DNA from: Oscillospiraceae bacterium
GTDB taxonomy: Bacteria; Bacillota; Clostridia; Oscillospirales; Oscillospiraceae
DNA: 8,917 bases
Assembly: GCA_017501805.1 (NCBI GenBank)
Contig: JAFVWG010000318.1
Coordinates: 1-8,917 of the forward strand
Direction of reading: 5' to 3'
Part shown: piece by piece, positions 4,797-8,917 of the stretch
Layout of the letters: each line of letters opens with the position of its first letter
Position numbering within the stretch: position 1 is the stretch's first letter
Position numbers and translations under genes: made by a program
The notes under the pieces: model-generated
Database searches by the model: none
What the model saw: only the letters and a program-made list of their open reading frames with translations
What the model was told of the DNA's origin: nothing

Positions 4797-6071
4797 TTAT
4801 GCTTGTTCTTCTTCGCTTTCGCGGCGCTCGATGAGCAGCTTTTCCACGCGTCTGTCGTCGGCCTCCAGAACGGTGACCTTGAGATCGCGGAAGGTGAAGC
4901 CGTCGCCCGCCTTCGGGAAGGCCTCCAGCGTTTCGATCACCCAGCCGCCGACCGTCTCGCTCTCCGCTTCAAAGTCCTTTTCGCGGATCTCCAGCAGATC
5001 GAGGAACTCCGAGATGACCATATCGCCGTCCAGCTCGTAGCGGCCGTCCGCGCGCTCAACGACGGTCTCCTCGACCTCGTCGGTCTCGTCCCAGATCTCG
5101 CCGACCATCTGCTCCAGCACGTCCTCCATCGAGAGCACGCCGAGCGTGCCGCCGTATTCGTCGGTCACGATGGCAAGATGCTGCTTGGCGGCGTTGAGTC
5201 CGTCCAGAACGGCGGGCATACGCATCGTCTTGTAGACGTAGCAGGGCTTCGCAAGCAGCTTGCGGATGTTCGGATGCGGGTTGTCGATCATCGCCTTGTA
5301 GAAGCGGTTGAGATGCAGGATGCCGAGGATGTTGTCCTTGCTCTCGCTGTAGACCGGCAGGCGCGTATAGGGCGCGGAGAAGATGGTCTCCAGCTGTTTT
5401 TCCCACGGGTCGTCGATGTCGATCGCGATCATATCCACACGCGCGGTCATGACCTCTGCGGCGGAGATATCCGAAAAATCGATTGCCGCCTGCACCAGTT
5501 CGCTCTGATCCTCGTCGAGCACATCTTCGTCCTCGGCAGTCTCAATGATGGAGCTGAGCTCCTCGCGGGCGTCTTCTTCACTTTCGGTATCGCCCTTGAG
5601 TCCGCAGCAGATCAGATTGACCAGTCCCACGACCAGCCAGACGACCGGCGCGAGCAAAATACTCAGCGCGTGGATCGCGCGGGCGTAGCGCAGGGCGAAG
5701 CGGTTTGCACCGCATTTTGCAACGATCTTGGGCAGCGTCTCGCCGAAGATGATGACCAGCACCGTGATCGAGGTGGCGGCGATCCAGGCGTAGCGCCCCG
5801 CAAGCTCCTCTCCCACGATCAGCACGACGAGCACCGAGCCGAGGGAGGATGCGGCGATATTTACCAGATTGTTTCCGATGAGGATCGTGGAGAGCGTCTT
5901 GTCAAAGTGCTCGCAGATCTTTTCGGCAAGAGCGGCGCGCTTGTCGCCGTCCTCCCGCGCTTTTTCCAGCCGCAGACGGTTGCAGGACGAGTACGCCATC
6001 TCCGAGGAGGAGAAGAAGAACGACAGGGCGACGCAGATCGCGATGCCGAGAAGGAGAAGTCCGATGCTCAC
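4797..6071 (-). CDS. CNNM/CorC-family transporter, second of two paralogues
   Basis: This 424-aa integral membrane protein of the CNNM/CorC/HlyC family mediates or regulates divalent-cation flux, with Mg2+ or Co2+ export known for several bacterial members. The DUF21/CNNM domain spans about residues 1-155, with hydrophobic segments near 3-22, 62-86, 94-109 and 133-157, SSSEMA at 21-26 and GETLPK at 110-115. Two CBS domains follow (about 207-262 and 270-328), including VTDEYGGTLGVLSMEDVLE and ending MVGEIWDE. A CorC_HlyC domain ends the protein (about 340-417). Many homologues were called hemolysins, which is misleading. The start is GTG at 6071, overlapping the previous stop as GTGA, with AAAGGGGTGAG upstream. 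Both genes are probably translated from one mRNA ending at the 4747 terminator. The two products are paralogous and could pair as a heterodimer, but this is not shown. Confidence 0.92.
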   Translation of the reverse strand: MSIGLLLLGIAICVALSFFFSSSEMAYSSCNRLRLEKAREDGDKRAALAEKICEHFDKTLSTILIGNNLVNIAASSLGSVLVVLIVGEELAGRYAWIAATSITVLVIIFGETLPKIVAKCGANRFALRYARAIHALSILLAPVVWLVVGLVNLICCGLKGDTESEEDAREELSSIIETAEDEDVLDEDQSELVQAAIDFSDISAAEVMTARVDMIAIDIDDPWEKQLETIFSAPYTRLPVYSESKDNILGILHLNRFYKAMIDNPHPNIRKLLAKPCYVYKTMRMPAVLDGLNAAKQHLAIVTDEYGGTLGVLSMEDVLEQMVGEIWDETDEVEETVVERADGRYELDGDMVISEFLDLLEIREKDFEAESETVGGWVIETLEAFPKAGDGFTFRDLKVTVLEADDRRVEKLLIERRESEEEQA

Positions 6072-7381
6072 GCCTGCTCACCCCTTTCCGTCCGGATGGT
6101 CGCGCGCAGGATGCGGCTGTGCTCCATTTCGGAGATCGTCACCCGCGCACCGAGCGCGGTGAAGCTGTCGCCGACCTGCGGGATCTGCGGGAACTGCTCG
6201 TACGCCCATTCGCCGAACAGCTTGTTGGTGTAGTCCGTTTCACCGTCGTCCGGCTCGATATCGAGCTTTTCCAGTACGTCCGCAACGGTCTCGTCGGCGG
6301 CGCAGTCCCAGACGCCGTCCTCAAGCTGAATAAACGGCTCTCTCACGAGGTCTTCCTCGTCCCAGATCTCGCCGACCAGCTCTTCGAGGATGTCCTCGAC
6401 GGTGACGATGCCGAGCGTGCCGCCGTAGTTGTCCGTGACGACCGCCATATTGAGGCGTTGCTTGCTCATAAGGGGCAGCAGATCGTCGATCTTTGTGGAC
6501 TGATGTACGAAGTACGGTGCGCTCATCAGACTGCGGATGTCCTGATCGACGCCCTGCTGTGCGACTGCGCGCAGATACTTGCGGATGGAAAGCACGCCGA
6601 TGACATTGTCGATGCTGCCCTCGTAGACGGGCAGACGGCTGTGCCGCTGCTCTTTGATAAAGGCAAGCAGCTTTTCGGGGGGATCGTCCACATTCACCGC
6701 GGCGAGATCGACCCGCGCGGTCAGAATGCTTTCCACGGTGATATCGCCGAACTGCAGCGCGGAGGAGATCAGCTCTCCCTGCTCGGAGTCGAGCGTGCCC
6801 TCTTCGGTCATATCCTCTATGATGTCGTAGATCTCTTCCTCGGTGACGGATTTCTCCGCACCGTCCTTGTTCATACAGGTGCCGAGTCTTCCGATGGCGG
6901 ACAAAATGCACGAGATCGGCTTCAAAACGGTCATAAAAAAGTACAGCGAATCCGCCGCTGCCAGAGACAGCCGCTCGCTGTATTTTTTCGCAATGCTCTT
7001 CGGCAGCATTTCGCCCACGAAGAACACCAATATTGTCATAACGACCGTGCAGAGAGAGATCCACTGCAGTCCGAATGCGCGCGTGACCGCCATGGAGGCA
7101 ACGCTCGCCGCAACGATGTGCGTGATGTTCGTGCCGATGAGGATCGTCGTGATCGCCTCATCAAAGCGGTCAAGAATGTTCAGCGCCTTGATCGCGCGTT
7201 TTTCGCCGCGCTCTGCGCGAAGCTTCAGCCGGGTGCGGGAGACGGACGCAAACGAGGTCTCCGCAACGGCAAAATACGCCGCGCCCAATACCAGCGCCGC
7301 GATAATGATCGCACTTCTGAGCAGATACGATCGACTTCCGGGGTCATCCATAACAGATCTGCACGCTCCTTCTGAATCCAT
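6068..7381 (-). CDS. CNNM/CorC-family transporter, first of two paralogues
   Basis: This 437-aa protein has the same order of domains as its downstream neighbour: a DUF21/CNNM membrane domain (about residues 20-170, with AVAETSFASV at 38-47 and GEMLPK at 123-128), a CBS pair (about 217-272 and 281-340, including VVTDNYGGTLGIVTVEDILE), and a CorC_HlyC domain (about 349-432). It is expected in the cytoplasmic membrane, acting in divalent-cation homeostasis. The start is uncertain. The ATG at 7381 is 24 nt after the predicted transcription start but has only a weak AGAAAAG before it. The ATG at 7351 has AAGGAG, but 14 nt away, and would shorten the protein by 10 residues. Sequence conservation begins only near residue 20, so it does not decide. 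The gene heads a two-gene operon with its own promoter. Confidence 0.9.
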   Translation of the reverse strand: MDSEGACRSVMDDPGSRSYLLRSAIIIAALVLGAAYFAVAETSFASVSRTRLKLRAERGEKRAIKALNILDRFDEAITTILIGTNITHIVAASVASMAVTRAFGLQWISLCTVVMTILVFFVGEMLPKSIAKKYSERLSLAAADSLYFFMTVLKPISCILSAIGRLGTCMNKDGAEKSVTEEEIYDIIEDMTEEGTLDSEQGELISSALQFGDITVESILTARVDLAAVNVDDPPEKLLAFIKEQRHSRLPVYEGSIDNVIGVLSIRKYLRAVAQQGVDQDIRSLMSAPYFVHQSTKIDDLLPLMSKQRLNMAVVTDNYGGTLGIVTVEDILEELVGEIWDEEDLVREPFIQLEDGVWDCAADETVADVLEKLDIEPDDGETDYTNKLFGEWAYEQFPQIPQVGDSFTALGARVTISEMEHSRILRATIRTERGEQA

Positions 7382-7411
7382 AAATACTTTTCTGCATAGG
7401 CAGACATTGTC

Positions 7412-7440
7412 ATTTTAGCACGAAGCCCCTGTACTGTCAA
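7412..7440 (-). promoter_or_regulatory. Promoter of the CNNM operon
   Basis: On the minus strand, a perfect TTGACA (7435-7440) and TAAAAT (7412-7417) are 17 bp apart, with transcription starting near 7405. A small hairpin (TCTGC/GCAGA, 7391-7404) sits at the mRNA 5' end. No Mg2+-sensing leader fits in the roughly 24-nt untranslated region. Confidence 0.85.
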
Positions 7441-7446
7441 CTGCGG

Positions 7447-7475
7447 TTGCAAGCGGCAGATTCGTGTGATATACT
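7447..7475 (+). promoter_or_regulatory. Promoter of the DnaD-domain / helicase-loader genes
   Basis: TTGCAA (7447-7452) and TATACT (7470-7475) are 17 bp apart, with a start near 7482, giving a leader of about 35 nt. Its -35 box lies 6 bp from that of the divergent CNNM promoter. Confidence 0.75.
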
Positions 7476-7516
7476 GGATACTGTCGGAATATGTCCGCGG
7501 AAGGGAGGCGGCGTCA

Positions 7517-8395
7517 ATGGAAGAGAATATTCAGATCACCCCGCAGGAGCGCCGTCTGCTGCTCGCCGCGGCAAACGGGGACGCCGCGCTGCTGTTTCTG
7601 CATCTGTGCGGCGGCGGAAAGCCCGAGGACGCGCCGATGAGCGCCGAACGGCGGGAGGAAGCCGCGCGTATCCTGCGGCGGCTGGGTCTTTCCCGCGAGC
7701 CCGAAAAGCCGCTCCCGCGCGCCGATCGCCCCGTGTACACCGAAACCGACGTCACCGGAATGCTGCGCGACGATGCCTTCTCCCGACTGATGGGCGAGGC
7801 ACAGCGGCAGCTCGGACGCAACCTCTCCACCGAGGAGCTGAAATGTCTGATCTCCATCCGCGACTATCTGCAGATGCCGGACGAGGTCACGGCGATCCTC
7901 ATCTCCTACTGCGTACAGCGCAGCCGTGCGCGGGGCGTTCGTCCGCCGAGTATGCGCAGCATCGAAAAAGAGGCCTTCGCCTGGGCGGATCTTGAGATCG
8001 ACAACGTCGAAGCCGCCGTGCAGTACATGCAGGCGCAGCTTACCCGCCGCTCCCGCGCGGGACGCATTGCGGAGCTGCTGCAGATCTCGGGGCGCAGGCT
8101 CGTCGCGGCGGAGGAGCGCTATGTCAACCAGTGGATCGACTGGGGCTTCCCGGACGAGGCGATCGCGATGGCGTACGAAAAAACCTGTATGAATACCGGC
8201 GGTCTCAAATGGCCGTATCTGCATTCCATCCTCTCCCGCTGGGAGGAAAAGGGTCTGCACAGCGTGGAGGAGATCCGCGCGGGCGACTCCGGCACAACTG
8301 CGGCGCGGCGCGGCAAAGCCGCCGCGAAGTCCTCAAAAATGACCGACCTGGAACGCAAAGCCCTGGAGCAGCTTCTGGGAAAAAAGGAGACTTGA
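7517..8395 (+). CDS. DnaD-domain (DnaB_2) primosomal protein
   Basis: This 292-aa protein belongs to the DnaD/DnaB family of Firmicutes, which remodels origin or fork DNA and recruits the helicase loader. Two DnaB_2-type domains are visible. The first is about residues 84-170 (DDAFSRLMGEAQRQLGRNLSTEE, then a helical bundle). The second is about 183-252, ending in the family's YxxxIxxxW motif as YLHSILSRW (234-242) before EEKGL. The C-terminal tail is basic and low in complexity (about 258-275), which could bind DNA. The start at 7517 is chosen because GGGAGG lies 8 nt upstream. An in-frame ATG at 7466 would fall within the predicted promoter. The stop is 3 nt before the next gene, a helicase-loader homologue, as is usual in Clostridia, so the two likely form one operon acting in chromosome replication initiation or restart. 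Confidence 0.88.
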   Translation: MEENIQITPQERRLLLAAANGDAALLFLHLCGGGKPEDAPMSAERREEAARILRRLGLSREPEKPLPRADRPVYTETDVTGMLRDDAFSRLMGEAQRQLGRNLSTEELKCLISIRDYLQMPDEVTAILISYCVQRSRARGVRPPSMRSIEKEAFAWADLEIDNVEAAVQYMQAQLTRRSRAGRIAELLQISGRRLVAAEERYVNQWIDWGFPDEAIAMAYEKTCMNTGGLKWPYLHSILSRWEEKGLHSVEEIRAGDSGTTAARRGKAAAKSSKMTDLERKALEQLLGKKET

Positions 8396-8398
8396 TCT

Positions 8399-8917
8399 AT
8401 GGCATACTCCGGAGCCGTCCTGCAGCGGGCGCGTGAGCGACTGGAGCAGGCGCGTGAAATCGCCCGGAACGAGGCGAACGAGCGGCTGGAAAAGGCCTAT
8501 GCGGACTGTCCGCGTCTGCGTGAGGTCGATCTCGCGCTGCAGCGCACGATGGCGCAGACGGTCGCAGCGGCGCTCGCCTCCGGCAGCGATCCCCGCGAAG
8601 CGATCGAACGCATCAAAAAAGAAAACCAAAGCCTGCAGGCGGAGCGCAGCTGGCTTCTGCAGACGCTGGAGCTGGAGGACGACGACTTCGACCCGCAGTC
8701 CGTCTGCGAACACTGCGGCGGCACGGGCTATGTCGGCAGTACGATGTGCGAATGTCTGCGTGAGCTGTGCCGTCAAGAGCAGAAACGCGAGCTTTCCAGT
8801 CTGCTGGACGGACGCGAGAACTTCGACAGCTTCCGCCTCGAGCTCTATCCCGAATCGCCCGATCCCAAGCTCGGCGTTTCCTGCCGCCGCGTGATGAAAA
8901 GCGTCCGCGACCGCTGT
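8399..8917 (+). CDS. DnaC/DnaI-like helicase loader, N-terminal part (cut by window end)
   Basis: The frame opens at ATG 8399 and runs without a stop to the window end (173 codons). AAGGAG precedes it by 9 nt. The first ~100 residues are charged and helical, probably a coiled coil (ARERLEQAREIARNEANERL). A zinc-finger pattern follows: C103-x2-C106-GGTGY, then C117-x-C119 (MCECL), and then ENFDSFRLELYP. This order is typical of clostridial ATP-binding proteins related to DnaC/DnaI, which load the replicative helicase. The AAA+ ATPase domain with its Walker motifs should lie beyond the edge and is not seen. Adjacency to the DnaD-domain gene supports the assignment. Confidence 0.85.
   Translation, partial: MAYSGAVLQRARERLEQAREIARNEANERLEKAYADCPRLREVDLALQRTMAQTVAAALASGSDPREAIERIKKENQSLQAERSWLLQTLELEDDDFDPQSVCEHCGGTGYVGSTMCECLRELCRQEQKRELSSLLDGRENFDSFRLELYPESPDPKLGVSCRRVMKSVRDRC

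Noticed and set aside
4803..7375. Long plus-strand frames opposite both CNNM genes
   Set aside because: They are antisense shadows in GC-rich DNA. The minus strand shows complete conserved domains, a GTGA overlap, a promoter and a terminator.

Overview
The window looks like chromosomal DNA of a spore-forming, GC-rich member of the Clostridia (Oscillospirales-like). This rests on a DnaD-domain protein followed by a DnaC/DnaI-type helicase loader, a SpoIID-like protein without a signal peptide, strong GGAGG ribosome-binding sites, and promoters of the TTGACA-N17-TATAAT type. Most of the window is visibly GC-rich. The exceptions are the XRE-membrane gene and its flanks (about 980-2300), which are AT-richer.

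Layout, left to right. Positions 1-434 hold two tandem, minus-strand small RNA genes of about 160 and 181 nt. Each has its own promoter, a self-complementary fold and an intrinsic terminator. The two share an identical 38-bp 3' block and a conserved apical loop word, while their long stems differ in sequence but still pair. I do not recognise the family, and this is the best candidate for something undescribed. Next (512-971, minus) is a short DtxR-family metalloregulator with its promoter and terminator. An AT-rich gene for an XRE regulator with eight predicted membrane segments (1184-2185, plus) follows, bounded on both sides by related TCAGTCC repeats.

Positions 4646-2300 (minus) form a three-gene unit: a small transthyretin-like/carboxypeptidase-regulatory-like protein, a SpoIID-like protein with three peptidoglycan-binding domains, and a protein with two such domains. 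The last two overlap by ATGA. Positions 7440-4747 (minus) form a two-gene operon of CNNM/CorC-type membrane proteins with CBS pairs. It has a clear promoter, a GTGA overlap and a strong terminator. Its promoter lies back to back with a plus-strand promoter for a DnaD-domain protein (7517-8395) and a DnaC/DnaI-like helicase loader (8399 onward), which is cut by the right edge.

The parts probably do separate jobs: small-RNA and metal-dependent regulation, a possibly acquired membrane-linked regulator, spore peptidoglycan binding or remodelling, divalent-cation transport, and primosome loading. Nothing in the sequence ties all of them into one system. The tandem RNAs and dtxR share strand and neighbourhood but have separate promoters.
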